Origin: Chloroflexota bacterium
GTDB lineage: Bacteria; Chloroflexota; UBA11872
DNA: 64,000 bases
Assembly (NCBI GenBank): GCA_026706485.1
Contig: JAPOYR010000010.1
Location: forward strand, 355,846 to 419,845
Direction: 5' to 3'
The notes beneath the pieces are model-generated. The model was not told the DNA's origin. It did no database searches and saw only the letters and a program-made list of their open reading frames with translations. Shown one piece after another: positions 36,445 through 46,328 of the stretch. Position numbers and translations under genes: made by a program. The stretch's first letter is position 1. Each line of letters begins with the position of its first letter.

Positions 36445-37134
36445 TCACGCATCGTGCGTCCGCCCTCCATAGGGAGGCTGATCTTCCCGAACGACCATCG
36501 GCTGGGTCAATGCGTCGACCGCCAGCCGATAGTGTTGCACTTTTCGGACCTCGTGACAGGGGCGCTGGGCCGGATCCTTGATGGCCTCCTGCAGTTTCGG
36601 TTCGGCCGCGCAGTTGGTGACGACAAACAGCCAGTAGTTGAGATCGCTCTCCAAGCCTTCACAGCCCAGTCGCAGCACATCCAGCGGTATTGCGCCTACG
36701 CACGCAAGCCGGTCCACTACCACCGGCTTCTCCACCGGGAGCTCGGCCCGCACCAACGACCGGCCCACCGTTACGTATTCGGGATCCACGGAGTTATCAT
36801 AGTCAGCGAAGCTTGCGATGAACTGAAGCATCACACCCCGCAACCCCGCATCAGTTCTGACGGCCTTGCCTCACCCTGCCAGACCCAAGCGCAGCCCAAC
36901 CACAGAGCGAAACGCCTCTTCCTTGAACTGCTCTGGGCACTGAGAATCGCCAGTGTCGGGCAGGACCGGAGACACGAGCATAGCGCACGACGAGCCGAAA
37001 GGTCGCCGTGCCCACCAGAGAGTTAACATGCAGGGGTGTCCACACCGAATCGCCATCTCTGGAGCCGCATGCCGTCAAGCTCCAGCGATTGCGAAGACCA
37101 ATTCAGCGAGGCGTTTGCGGTCTTTCGGGATCTC
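36445..37134 (-). pseudogene. Chimeric relic: DUF1156 N terminus fused to DUF3883 helicase tail
   Basis: One frame with two stops (TGA at 37075-37077 and 36871-36873). The first two-thirds copies the methylase N terminus: IPKDRKRLAELVFAIAGA, then GHPCMLTLWWARRPFGSS and GAIPLDVLRLGCEGLESDLN, ending in the SAM-motif region. It then switches to the end of the DUF3883 helicase: YWLFVVTNCAAEPKLQE, DPAQRPCHEVRKVQHY, VDALTQPMVV. The junction is at SDLN|YWLF. This is the scar of a deletion that joined a former methylase gene to a former helicase gene in the same orientation; it sits between HerA and DUF262-AlbA_2. Confidence 0.85.
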
Positions 37135-37264
37135 AGTAGCGCCTAGCCCGAACACATCTACGCTCCGTTCCGAGGAGGGGTCCTCAGCGGAGTCTTATCC
37201 GACATGCGTCGCATCAGGCGACAAAGTAAACTGAACCATTAACGATTTCATGCCTTGCTCTGCT

Positions 37265-39001
37265 CTAATTCCTGTTCTGTCTCCGCATATTCTCCACGGA
37301 TTCGTTGAAGTCCGGAACATCTCGCTCCTGAGACCACTCGTCCCAAAAGTCTATCGTAGCGCTCAATGGCTTCTCGCTAGGCGGATGAATTCGAATCCGA
37401 CTCGGCAAGAGAACAGAATCACCAACCACAAGAGCTTCTCCGATATCAAGAATCGGAAGCGTGTCCATGAGACCTTCGAGACTCTCTGGCATCAAACGAC
37501 GCACTGTTGATTGATCGTCACTATTAGTAAGTCGCAGAGACATAACGTTATGGCACTGACTCAATATTGTCGCACTCACGTCAGACGGTCGCTGGCTCAC
37601 CACTAACAGTGCCACCCCATATTTCCGGCCTTCCTTGGCAATTTTCTCAAAATTCTCAATTGCACGTTGCTCCACGGGATTCGCACCTTCCTTATGCGAC
37701 AGATAAACGTGAGCTTCGTCGCATACCAGTGCCATAGGCTTGCGATTCTTTCGATCCGTCCAAAACTGGACCTGGTAAATAACTCGGGCAACGAGCCCGA
37801 CAATAACAGGCAATATCTCAGCTGGTACTTCCGAAAAGTCAATGACTTTGATCTGGGATTCATCGGCCGAGTAGTCGACGAGCTGTTTGACGATATCTGC
37901 CATCGCGAAATACTCGTGTGACGCAGACGGTGCTTGAAAGAGGAATCCATATCGCTTGTCAGTAAGCCTACTATTCAGACGCAGAAGCAAACGGCTAAAC
38001 TGACCATGAAACGGACCGTTCTTTTCTCCCCTGGAACCTGGTATGCGCTCCTCATTTAGTCGCTTTAGCTCTTGCACTACATCGTCTATCGCAAAAGGGA
38101 TGGGGCTGTCCAATGTGAAAGCACTCAAGACTTCCACATTATTCAGTTCCTCCAAGCCCTTCTTTTTCTCAGCTACCACCGCGTCCTGAAACACCATCAC
38201 CTGGTTGTGCGCGCTAAACTCACTTCTGTCTATGAACATTGCCTGAAGCTCTTCGGCATTCAGCAACCAGTAGGGCAGGAAGAGAAGTGACTCGCTGGAC
38301 TGCCCTAGTTCCTCGGGACCCGGAACGCGAAGATGACGGGCGTAAGAGAGCTCTCCATATTCCCCGTGAAGATCGAACACGATCAAGTTGGCCGACGGAA
38401 GGCGTGAGGCTTGCTCCAATATTGCTGCGACTGACCACGATTTCCCGGATCCAGTGCTACCAAGTAGTGACGCATGACGTTGAAAGAATCGATTGCCATC
38501 CAAATATGCCGCAGCATTCTCGTCTATCGTATACCTACCAACTTCAAGCGAGTGAGCTCCCTTAGTCTCCGCCGACAGAAGGGCCATAAACGCTTGCAGA
38601 GGAGCATCCCTCAGCACAAGGCACTTGCCATCAATCTCCGGCACTTGGATTAGCGAACGCGAGAATTGAGACTCATTTTCAAGACTTTGCGAGACAGTGC
38701 CCACGAGGGTAATTCGAACAGAGTTAAGAACTCGCTCCCGCTGGACCGTCAAGTTCGCTATCTCCGGATCTTCGTCGAGCTCCGAATCCGTAAGGTCTTC
38801 AAGAACAGGCGTCTTTACCACGCGATCGATTACACCAATCAGCCATTCATCGATCGGTCCCGGCAACTCAATTGCCACCAACTGGCCGACCCGTGCTTTC
38901 CGGAGATCTTCGTCACTGTCTACCTGAACGTCAACCCGTCGCGTGTCCACAGCGCGAATGCTACCGAGTTCGTGCGACGCATCGAACGCAAAAATCGCCA
39001 T
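37265..39001 (-). CDS. herA: HerA-family ATPase of a SIR2-HerA pair (578 aa)
   Basis: HerA-type hexameric P-loop ATPase: N-terminal HAS-barrel (MAIFAFDASHELGSIRAV onward), Walker A GSTGSGKSW at about 181-189, LIVFDLHGEYGEL after it, Walker B PMALVCDEAHVYL, and the C-terminal arginine-rich motif SLRLTNSDDQSTVRRLMP. Paired SIR2 and HerA proteins form a large complex that protects bacteria from phage (described as SIR2-HerA or Nezha), with the ATPase stimulating NAD consumption or DNA cleavage. ATG at 38999-39001, one base after the SIR2 stop, is preferred to TTG four codons earlier. Lower GC than flanking genes. It is followed by the chimeric relic. Confidence 0.85.
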   Translation of the reverse strand: MAIFAFDASHELGSIRAVDTRRVDVQVDSDEDLRKARVGQLVAIELPGPIDEWLIGVIDRVVKTPVLEDLTDSELDEDPEIANLTVQRERVLNSVRITLVGTVSQSLENESQFSRSLIQVPEIDGKCLVLRDAPLQAFMALLSAETKGAHSLEVGRYTIDENAAAYLDGNRFFQRHASLLGSTGSGKSWSVAAILEQASRLPSANLIVFDLHGEYGELSYARHLRVPGPEELGQSSESLLFLPYWLLNAEELQAMFIDRSEFSAHNQVMVFQDAVVAEKKKGLEELNNVEVLSAFTLDSPIPFAIDDVVQELKRLNEERIPGSRGEKNGPFHGQFSRLLLRLNSRLTDKRYGFLFQAPSASHEYFAMADIVKQLVDYSADESQIKVIDFSEVPAEILPVIVGLVARVIYQVQFWTDRKNRKPMALVCDEAHVYLSHKEGANPVEQRAIENFEKIAKEGRKYGVALLVVSQRPSDVSATILSQCHNVMSLRLTNSDDQSTVRRLMPESLEGLMDTLPILDIGEALVVGDSVLLPSRIRIHPPSEKPLSATIDFWDEWSQERDVPDFNESVENMRRQNRN

Positions 39002-39002
39002 A

Positions 39003-40121
39003 TCAGTCCCCAATCAGTTCCACTGTGAACTTCGAAATATCCCACAGTTGCTTCCCTGGCAACCTAAGCCAATCGGCGTACTGCCTATTGAAAATACGCG
39101 TCCCACATGCGTCCTCCTCCGGAATCTTGCAGACAAGCCAAAGGTTGTCTGCCCGATCGAGTAGCGATTCAATCCGCACGTTTGAGTCTCTAGTCACAAT
39201 AAGCCCCTTGCACGAATGGTCAATGAGCTTGCGATTGATGTATGATTCAAGATGATTGTCGTTGAAGCCATAGCCGAGAAATAAGAACCGAGACGCTTTG
39301 TCGATTGCCGCGTCAGCAGAAGCCAATAGTTCGCGTCTATGAATCTGCAATTCTCGAAACTTCGAAAGCCCTGGAGTAATCATCACGCGGCTCGCAAAAC
39401 CGGGCGCATTCCACATCCACGAATTGTTCTCGACTAGCACATTATTATGAAAGAATAGATTAAGCGAGCCATGAACCTTATATACGCGGATGTGTTTGCG
39501 GTATTTCGTAACGGTGCGCATCCGGCTGCCCTGCATCACATTGCGTTTATACTGCATAGACTGCGCCGCCATTGCCCAATCAAGATCGCGCTGAATTCCA
39601 CCACAGAATCCGGTTGTATATGGTATAGAGTGATAATCGCAGCTGTGCTCAAATAGCGTGTCATAGTTCGGTGTTAAGACATGCAGCGTGCTATCTGATG
39701 GTGGAAGCGTGTCCACTATGCGCTTGAAGAACCCCGCCGCTGGCCACTCGATGTCACCCTTAGACAACCTTAAAGAAAATTGACGATCGATTTTCGAAAT
39801 GAACTCAGCCGTCGCATGTGTGATGGCAGCCACTAGTTCGGAGTCCGCGACGTTGTCGAGTGCAGCCTCGAGATCGTGTCCGCTCTTGAGGGATTTCAAG
39901 GCTTCGTTCCACTGCATAGCTTGCCTGGAATTGCAGCCATCAACGGTGACTGAGTTCGTGAGTTCCTCCGTGAGCGCCGGCATTCCGAAGCGCGGGTCAA
40001 GTGCACACGACATACCACTCCCCAGAAAGACAAATGGCTTGTCGCGAAAGAAATCGCGCAAAGCCGTCTTCGCAATATCCTCGGTAAGGGACGGTCTTCC
40101 TGCTTTGTCGCTACTTGTCAT
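39003..40121 (-). CDS. SIR2-domain NADase-like effector (372 aa)
   Basis: SIR2-fold protein: PFVFLGSGMSCALDPRFG (nucleotide loop, GSGMS at 34-38), HVLTPNYDTLFEHSCDY (the TxNYD motif, 150-154), YKVHGSLNLF with the catalytic histidine at 217, and a C-terminal FLFLGYGFNDNHLESYI segment typical of defence SIR2 proteins. SIR2 effectors of this kind usually degrade NAD on infection. The ATG lies inside the end of the helicase gene (11-base overlap) and the stop is next to the HerA start, so helicase, SIR2 and HerA form one translationally coupled unit. Confidence 0.9.
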   Translation of the reverse strand: MTSSDKAGRPSLTEDIAKTALRDFFRDKPFVFLGSGMSCALDPRFGMPALTEELTNSVTVDGCNSRQAMQWNEALKSLKSGHDLEAALDNVADSELVAAITHATAEFISKIDRQFSLRLSKGDIEWPAAGFFKRIVDTLPPSDSTLHVLTPNYDTLFEHSCDYHSIPYTTGFCGGIQRDLDWAMAAQSMQYKRNVMQGSRMRTVTKYRKHIRVYKVHGSLNLFFHNNVLVENNSWMWNAPGFASRVMITPGLSKFRELQIHRRELLASADAAIDKASRFLFLGYGFNDNHLESYINRKLIDHSCKGLIVTRDSNVRIESLLDRADNLWLVCKIPEEDACGTRIFNRQYADWLRLPGKQLWDISKFTVELIGD

Positions 40122-43100
40122 TCAGGGTCTGATATTGCCGTTCAGATTCGTTGAGCACCACGGGCTGCGTGAGGGCATCCACTTGCAGCCAATAGTGTTG
40201 CACTTTGCGGACTTCGTGCCACGGGCGCTGGGCCGGATCCTTGACCGGCTCCTGCAATTGAGGGTCTCCCGCGCAATTGGTGACGACGTACAGCCAGTAG
40301 CAGTCGCGGCGGTCCTCGGCGACACGGCGCTCATTGGGTGTGAGCAAGATGGTCCCGGACGCGGCAGCCAGTCCCTTCACCTCGATGAGCCGCAGCTCGC
40401 CGGACTTCGTGTCGAGGCTCGTCACGTCGTAGCCGAGGTTCTTGGTGTGCACGTCCTCCACCAGCCGTCCTTCGGACTTCTCGTGTTCCATAACCACCCG
40501 CATGGCCGTCATCTCTGTCTCCGGATTGGGCCGCAGTCGCCTAACCTCCGGGTGCTCAATCTCTGGATGGGGTAGCACGAGCACGCTGGCCAGCCGCTCG
40601 ACGCCCTGCAGTGTCAGCGCGCGCTGCCGGGTGAGCTCGCGCCGTCGACGGTCGCGGCGTGTCAGCACTTCGTCGTAGCGAGCTTCGGCCTGGGCCTTGC
40701 GGCCCTCGGCGCCCGGAATCTGCTGCTCCACCTCCTCGACGGCGCGGCCGATCTCCTGGTCGGTGCGCTGCAGCACCTCGGTCAAGGCCAACTCGACATG
40801 CTCGGCGATGCGATCGACCTCGGCCAGCCGCTCTTCGCGCTCTCTGTCGATGAACGGCGCGAGAGCATGCTCATGCAGCCAGGTGCTTGGTTCTGGCAAA
40901 GACGCCACGGCAGGCAGATCGTCGGGCGGGACGGCGGGCGTCAGATTTCCGAGGATCTCCGGCTCCCGCAGGCGGGGCGTGTCGCCGTCGGCCAATTCCA
41001 CTGTGAATAGCCGTTCGTGGATGACGTTACTTAGGCCGTCCACAACTCTCGCGCGGTAGATATCGAGCCGAGCCGGCATCTCGTGATCCAGCGAATGGAA
41101 GCAGGCGCCTTTGGCGAAAGCCTCTCGTCCCGCCTCGAGACCATGCCGCCGCAAGGCTTCGAAGAGTGAATGTCCGGGCGTGACCCATTCCAGGCTGCCA
41201 GCCTCCGCCGTCTCGCGGTCGGTGGATAGACGCGGATAGCGGGACGCAATGTCGGCCAGTTTCCAGTCCGGAGCGCGGTCGTAGGCCTTGAGCACTGAGG
41301 ACGTGCGGCCAGGATCGAACGAATGGGGCATGTGGCGCACCGGCGTGAGCGTGAGCGCAGCGTTTTCCGCGCAGGCCGCCATGAAACGGGCGATGGTCTC
41401 GGGCACCATGCGGCGCTCCTGGGCGCGGGCGCGGCGTTCGACGAGCATGTCGAGGTTCAGCCGCTTGGCTGCCAGGCCCTCCAGCGCCGTCTGGCAGATA
41501 TCGCGGAAGCGCACTTCATCCACGTCCCTCAGCAGCCGCTCCTCTAGATCGGCGTCGCCCAACCTGCCCGCGTAGTAGTCCCGGAACACGCGCTCTACGT
41601 GGGCCGCGGGCAGCACCTCGCCAACCACGTTGAACACGGCGTCGTCATCCAGGGCGTTGCGGATTTCCTGCAGCTTGTCCAGCAGCCGCTGCAGCACGCG
41701 CCCCTCGATCGTATTGGTAGCGACGAAGTTGAAGATTAGGCAGTCGAGCCGTTGGCCATACCGGTGGATGCGCCCCATGCGCTGTTCCAGGCGATTGGGA
41801 TTCCAGGGGATGTCGTAGTTGAAGAGGAAGTTGCAGCACTGCAGGTTGATGCCCTCACCCGCCGCCTCCGTGGCCACCAGGACCTGAATCTTGCCGTCGC
41901 GGAACTGCTGCTCGGCGTGGAGACGTGTGCCAGGCTCGTCGCGCGAGCCCGGCGACATGCTGCCGTGGATGGTGCCGGTCCGGAGCCCCCAATTCTCGAG
42001 CTTCTCCACCAAGTAGCTCAGTGTGTCTCGAAACTCGGTGAAAATCAGAAGGCGCTGGTCAGGGTTGTCGAAGAACCCCTCCTCCCGCAGGATTTCCTCG
42101 AGGCGCCGCAGCTTGGCCTCGGTCTGCAACTTCTCCACGGACCTTGCCCGGATTGCCAATTCGTGGAGCTCAGAGATTTCCCGGCGAACCTCATCGGCAT
42201 TTCCAGCCAGCGTGACGGCTTCCAGCAGCCGCTCCAGGCGTTCGCGCTCGGAGTCTTCGAGTTCGTCTAAGTCTTCCAAGTCAGGAAGATCGGGTGGCGC
42301 TGTCCGCGCCAGGTCCTCGGCCTGTACGAGTCCGTCCTCCAGCCGCTTGGCCCGATTCTCGAGCGAGAGGCGCATGGCGTAGGTGCTAGAGGCAAGCCGG
42401 CGCTGGTACAGCGACATGAGGAAGCCGACGGCACGCGCCCGCCGGTCGTCTCCCCGCGATGCCGCGCGGAGGCTCTGGCGCTTCACAAAGCGAGTGACCT
42501 GGTCGTACAGCTCGTACTCGTCACCGTCAATGGCAAAGCCGGCCGTGTGCGTGAAGCGCTTGGTGAATACGGGTGCAGCGGCCCAGCTGCCGTCCGGTTG
42601 CTGTTCCGGGAAATAGACCATCGCTTCCTTAGTTCGGCGCAGGTAGAAGGGCGCGCGCTGCTGTTCCATCGCTTCGCGGATCGACTTCACGTCGGCGTAG
42701 ACATCTTGGTCGAGTAGCTGGAGGAAGAGAGTGAAGTTTTGCGGGTCACCCTTGTGCGGCGTGGCAGTCAGCAGAAGCACGTGATCGGCACTGTCGCGCA
42801 GCAATTCCCCCAGCCGGTACCGCTGGCTCTTGTGCGTCTCATCCCTGGCCGACATGCGGTGAGCCTCGTCCACGATCACCAGATCCCAGCGCACCTGCCG
42901 CAGCCCGGGCAGGATGTCGGCGCGCTTGGCCAGATCGAGCGACGTGATGACGCGCGGCTGCTCCAACCACTGGTTGACGCCGAACTGATCGCGGATGTTT
43001 GAGCCCTTGAGCACCAGGAACTGCTCGTCGAACTTTTCCCTGAGCTCGCGCTGCCACTGAAACGTCAAATTGGCAGGACAGACGACGAGGACGCGTTCGA

Positions 43101-43551
43101 CAAGTCCTCGGAGCTTGAGCTCGCGGACCAGCAGGCCGGCCATGATGGTCTTGCCGGCGCCTGCGTCATCGGCGAGCAAGAAGCGCACACTGGGAAGCTT
43201 GAGGAGATGGTCGTACACGGCTTCAAGCTGGTGCGGCAACGGGTCGACGCGCGAGATTGACAGCCCGAAGTAGGGATCAAACTCGTAGGCGATGCCGAGC
43301 GCGTAGGCCTGGAGTCCGAGGCGAAGCAGCTCTCCGTCACCGTCGTATGACAGCGTGGGCTCGCTGATCGTGAGTTGAGCAATGTCACTCGTGGTGAGCG
43401 TGGCGCGGCGGAACTGTTCCGATTGCTGACCGACGAGTCCAAGGGTCCACGCGCCTGGACCCGCCGCTCGTACAGTCTCGACCAGCATTGGCTCATCGAA
43501 CAACGGTCCGATCAGCCGCTGGCCTTCTCTTGGCGGTTCAGGTTCGCTCAC
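40111..43551 (-). CDS. SNF2/superfamily 2 helicase with C-terminal DUF3883 (1146 aa)
   Basis: SF2 helicase of the kind seen in DISARM-related loci. Walker A/motif I is LADDAGAGKTIMAGLL (128-135 core), motif II VDEAH at 227-231, motif III LLLTATPHKGD, and the second RecA domain has LIFTEFRDTLSYLVEKL, ATEAAGEGINLQCC and QRMGRIHRYGQ (motif VI). A long helical insert precedes the C-terminal DUF3883 domain (LGYDVTSLDTKSGELRLIEV), a nuclease-like fold often in restriction systems, ending ALTQPVVLNESERQ. First gene of the minus-strand array; 11-base overlap with SIR2. Resembles the DrmD type of helicase, but drmA, drmB and drmC are absent here. Confidence 0.85.
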   Translation of the reverse strand: MSEPEPPREGQRLIGPLFDEPMLVETVRAAGPGAWTLGLVGQQSEQFRRATLTTSDIAQLTISEPTLSYDGDGELLRLGLQAYALGIAYEFDPYFGLSISRVDPLPHQLEAVYDHLLKLPSVRFLLADDAGAGKTIMAGLLVRELKLRGLVERVLVVCPANLTFQWQRELREKFDEQFLVLKGSNIRDQFGVNQWLEQPRVITSLDLAKRADILPGLRQVRWDLVIVDEAHRMSARDETHKSQRYRLGELLRDSADHVLLLTATPHKGDPQNFTLFLQLLDQDVYADVKSIREAMEQQRAPFYLRRTKEAMVYFPEQQPDGSWAAAPVFTKRFTHTAGFAIDGDEYELYDQVTRFVKRQSLRAASRGDDRRARAVGFLMSLYQRRLASSTYAMRLSLENRAKRLEDGLVQAEDLARTAPPDLPDLEDLDELEDSERERLERLLEAVTLAGNADEVRREISELHELAIRARSVEKLQTEAKLRRLEEILREEGFFDNPDQRLLIFTEFRDTLSYLVEKLENWGLRTGTIHGSMSPGSRDEPGTRLHAEQQFRDGKIQVLVATEAAGEGINLQCCNFLFNYDIPWNPNRLEQRMGRIHRYGQRLDCLIFNFVATNTIEGRVLQRLLDKLQEIRNALDDDAVFNVVGEVLPAAHVERVFRDYYAGRLGDADLEERLLRDVDEVRFRDICQTALEGLAAKRLNLDMLVERRARAQERRMVPETIARFMAACAENAALTLTPVRHMPHSFDPGRTSSVLKAYDRAPDWKLADIASRYPRLSTDRETAEAGSLEWVTPGHSLFEALRRHGLEAGREAFAKGACFHSLDHEMPARLDIYRARVVDGLSNVIHERLFTVELADGDTPRLREPEILGNLTPAVPPDDLPAVASLPEPSTWLHEHALAPFIDREREERLAEVDRIAEHVELALTEVLQRTDQEIGRAVEEVEQQIPGAEGRKAQAEARYDEVLTRRDRRRRELTRQRALTLQGVERLASVLVLPHPEIEHPEVRRLRPNPETEMTAMRVVMEHEKSEGRLVEDVHTKNLGYDVTSLDTKSGELRLIEVKGLAAASGTILLTPNERRVAEDRRDCYWLYVVTNCAGDPQLQEPVKDPAQRPWHEVRKVQHYWLQVDALTQPVVLNESERQYQTLNDK

Positions 43552-43926
43552 GCAGCCGGTTTTCTTGCGGTGGTTGGCCGAGCGCGCTCACGGCTCGTCT
43601 CGTCGCCAGTGCTTGAACGCTCGGTGCAATCTTCAAAGAGCGATACTACCGTACGATTCCCGAACAGCGCGGCTGCTCACGGTGCCGGTTACAGCCATAT
43701 GCTCGACTGCTTTCTGCAGTTGGAGTCCGTCGCTGCCAAGACGACCACGGAATCCTGGATTGCTGCCACCGGGTGGCGTACCCATCATGGGACTGACATG
43801 ACCGGACAACCCGGCCTTTCGCCTGCGAGCTCGGCGAAATTAGGGCGGTCTCACTGAGTGGATCGCTGGCTGGGCTCTATCGAATCGCTGTTCGCCTAAG
43901 GCGACATTTCTCGGAACTGCGGGCCC
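43552..43926. other. Divergent intergenic region
   Basis: About 375 bases between the helicase start and the plus-strand gene; it should contain the promoter of the defence array. No motif can be named with confidence. Confidence 0.35.
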
Positions 43927-44820
43927 TTGCACGCCGCCGTTAGCGACGAGCTCAGGCGCCTCACCAAGCGCACCGGGATCGCGGAGGTGCGCCTTCGCCG
44001 TTCATTCCTCGTCGAATGGCTTCTGACCCGGCTGTCAGCGGACGTTCCGGACCGCTGGGTCCGTTTTGACGACCGGCGACTGGAGCACCGCTACGACGGC
44101 GTGGCTTCCACCCACGGCGATTCTGAAGAGGTCGCCGAGCACGCTCGCGCAGCCGTGGACGCCGCATTGCGTCGAGCCACAGAGCATCAGGGACTTGAGC
44201 CGGTGCAGTTGGCGGTCCGTCACAGCGACCGTCGGCCAGAGATTACCCAGGGCCCCGTTCTGTCTTACCGCATCGAAGCCTCTGACCGCGACGGGGAGAT
44301 CGGAGACGCCGACCTGCTCATAGGGTTCGCCTACCCGGCCGAGGACGAGATTGAGTGGATCACCGGCCTCGACGTGCTGGCGGCCGTGGACGGGCCGCCG
44401 CCGTTGCTCCCGACGCGCAGTCGGCTGGCACAGACCGCGGACCGCTTTGGGGCCTACATTGGCCTCACGAGCCGCTTTCCCGGCTGCCAGGACCTGCTAA
44501 CCATCGCGCGGTTCTCGCCGCACCTGACCTGCACGGCGCATGAGGTGCGTCGGGCGCTGGCGCGCATGTGGTCGTGGGATGCCTCGCCGACCTGGCCGCT
44601 GGCAGTGCCAGCGCCACCGCTATGGTGGGCCGACGAATATCGACTCAGCGCGGTCGAACTCGGTCTACCGCCAACTCTGGCTGTCGGTCACGCGTGGGCC
44701 GCGGCCCTGCTGGATCCCATCCTCAGCAGCACGGTTCCGCCGGGGGCGCAGTGGGATCCCACGGAGGCCCGGTGGGCTCGAGATTTCCCGGTAGGCACCG
44801 CGAGTGCCCATCGGACGTGA
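43927..44820 (+). CDS. Unknown protein facing a replication-relaxation gene (297 aa)
   Basis: Not recognised. Mixed alpha/beta protein without membrane segment: a basic N terminus (LRRLTKRTGIAEVRLRRSFL), a possible DGEIGDADLLIGFAYP core with spaced acidic residues (about 120-135), EIEWITGLDVLAAV, and a tryptophan-rich C-terminal third (MWSWDASPTWPLAVPAPPLW). TTG start. Its stop is 7 bp from the stop of the converging replication-relaxation gene. The tidy composition supports a real gene; element-encoded function is likely but unknown. Confidence 0.55.
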   Translation: MHAAVSDELRRLTKRTGIAEVRLRRSFLVEWLLTRLSADVPDRWVRFDDRRLEHRYDGVASTHGDSEEVAEHARAAVDAALRRATEHQGLEPVQLAVRHSDRRPEITQGPVLSYRIEASDRDGEIGDADLLIGFAYPAEDEIEWITGLDVLAAVDGPPPLLPTRSRLAQTADRFGAYIGLTSRFPGCQDLLTIARFSPHLTCTAHEVRRALARMWSWDASPTWPLAVPAPPLWWADEYRLSAVELGLPPTLAVGHAWAAALLDPILSSTVPPGAQWDPTEARWARDFPVGTASAHRT

Positions 44821-44827
44821 GATCGCC

Positions 44828-45712
44828 TCAGCGTGGCGCTGCAGGCGCCGACGGGCCGTCGACGCACCACGCGTGCTTGGCGTCGCGCGGTCCGTAGGCC
44901 GGCCGCCAGATGGCCCCGAAGGGATCGGCCACCAGCTCCGCCTCCGAAGTCGCCGCCACGTAAATCCCGTCACGCAGGCGCTCGTAGGGCAACTGATCGA
45001 ACTGGTCGATGACATCCGCCGCCAGTTCCGCGATCGCCGCCGCCCGCGCCGCCGACATACTCACCACGCGCAGGGCTGGGAACATCGGGTAGACGGACGG
45101 CCAAGTCCTGGAGAGCCAGAAGCGGGCGTAGCGGAGGACCTTGGCCGCATAACGCTTGAGCGGCTGGGTCCCGCGGTCGACTTCCAGGAAGGCCCAGTGC
45201 TCACGATCATGGACCTGCAGCATGACAATGGCGTCGGGATGCACGCTCCGCTGGAGCTTCGCTCCCCTTGGCAGGTACCGCACGCGACTGAAGGGGTCTG
45301 AGGTCCACTGGCGGACGTGGGTTCCGGGACTCTGTCTGGAGGCTTGCCAAACGGCCACGAGACAACGATTGGCAGCGAGCTGGTGACGCACAAAGACAGA
45401 TCGAGCGGTGGGAGCATCGGGATCTACGGGGATGTCCACGATCGGAATGTCGGCAGCCTGGGAGAGCACCTGAGCGCCTGCAGGGGCGAGTGCATAGATG
45501 TAACTGGAACGACCACCACCAAGACCACCACGAGTGAGTTCAAAGCGGTGAACGTAGCCTTTGCGATGGAGCTTGGTGCAACAGGCCTGACAGGCGCGCC
45601 GGCTGGAGGTGGTGAAGACGAGGGCGGCAATCTGCTCCACGGAGAGATAGCGGTGAAGACGAAGCACCCGCAGGACTTGAAGTTGCCGGGCGAAGGGGTG
45701 CTGGGCGGGCAT
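44828..45712 (-). CDS. Replication-relaxation family protein, divergent third copy (294 aa)
   Basis: Same family as copies 1 and 2: ARQLQVLRVLRLHRYLSVEQ (winged helix), GGLGGGRSSYIYALAPAGAQ hairpin, then RSVHPDAIVMLQVHDREHWAFLE in the nuclease-like core, and a C-terminal PRAYGPRDAK end. It is only moderately similar to the others and is not next to an 83-bp array or a VirD4-like gene. Start placed at ATG 45710-45712 by alignment (eight residues before RQLQVL, as in copy 1); an upstream ATG at 45784 is possible. Probably belongs to the integrase-bearing element on the right. Confidence 0.7.
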   Translation of the reverse strand: MPAQHPFARQLQVLRVLRLHRYLSVEQIAALVFTTSSRRACQACCTKLHRKGYVHRFELTRGGLGGGRSSYIYALAPAGAQVLSQAADIPIVDIPVDPDAPTARSVFVRHQLAANRCLVAVWQASRQSPGTHVRQWTSDPFSRVRYLPRGAKLQRSVHPDAIVMLQVHDREHWAFLEVDRGTQPLKRYAAKVLRYARFWLSRTWPSVYPMFPALRVVSMSAARAAAIAELAADVIDQFDQLPYERLRDGIYVAATSEAELVADPFGAIWRPAYGPRDAKHAWCVDGPSAPAAPR

Positions 45713-46328
45713 CGGGCAGCAGAGGTTATTCCAAGGATTCGGAGCTCTGAAGGAGAAACGGATCCGGGAATAACGTTGGGCCATGCGTACCCCCGGAATC
45801 TGGGGTGCCGAGGCGTCCAGGGACAGGCCGGCCCTTCAAGAGAGGGCCGCCGATGGGCCGAGATTCGCGAGGCGACGGTGGTTGGCGCGAAACGCACCGC
45901 ATGGCGCAACGGTTGGCGCAGGCGTTGACGTAGCCGACGATCGGTCTACAGACGAGCTGCCGGGTGGCATTCGCCGGCGCATCGACACTCCCCTAGCCCA
46001 CCGAGTCCTGACCAGGACCGATCGCGGACAGGGGTACACGGACAGTGCGCTCGCTAGGTTGCTCTATCTAGGTCACGGTCATCGTCGGCGGATCAAAAAA
46101 AGACGCATAGCCAGGATTCCGTATTGCCTACGGCCGGTCATTTGGCCTTGCTCTGCGGTGCGAGGACCGTGCTCCACCAGACAGCTCGCGCCTCGACAAC
46201 CGCCTTGCGCGCCCCTGGAACTGCCATCTGCGAACAGGAGCCGTCCCGTGCGAAGCCACAGCGAGAAACACCGCAGGCACCGCAAAGACTCACCATTTGA
46301 GCCCTTGCCACCCCGGCAGTGTCCCGAT
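45713..46328. other. Intergenic region, nothing recognised
   Basis: About 600 bases between the replication-relaxation gene and the HEPN gene; frames on both strands are unsupported. Confidence 0.35.

Noticed and set aside
28408..43551. Canonical DISARM or BREX call
   Set aside because: No drmA, drmB, drmC, pglZ or brxL-like protein was seen; only the helicase, methylase and ATPase classes overlap.
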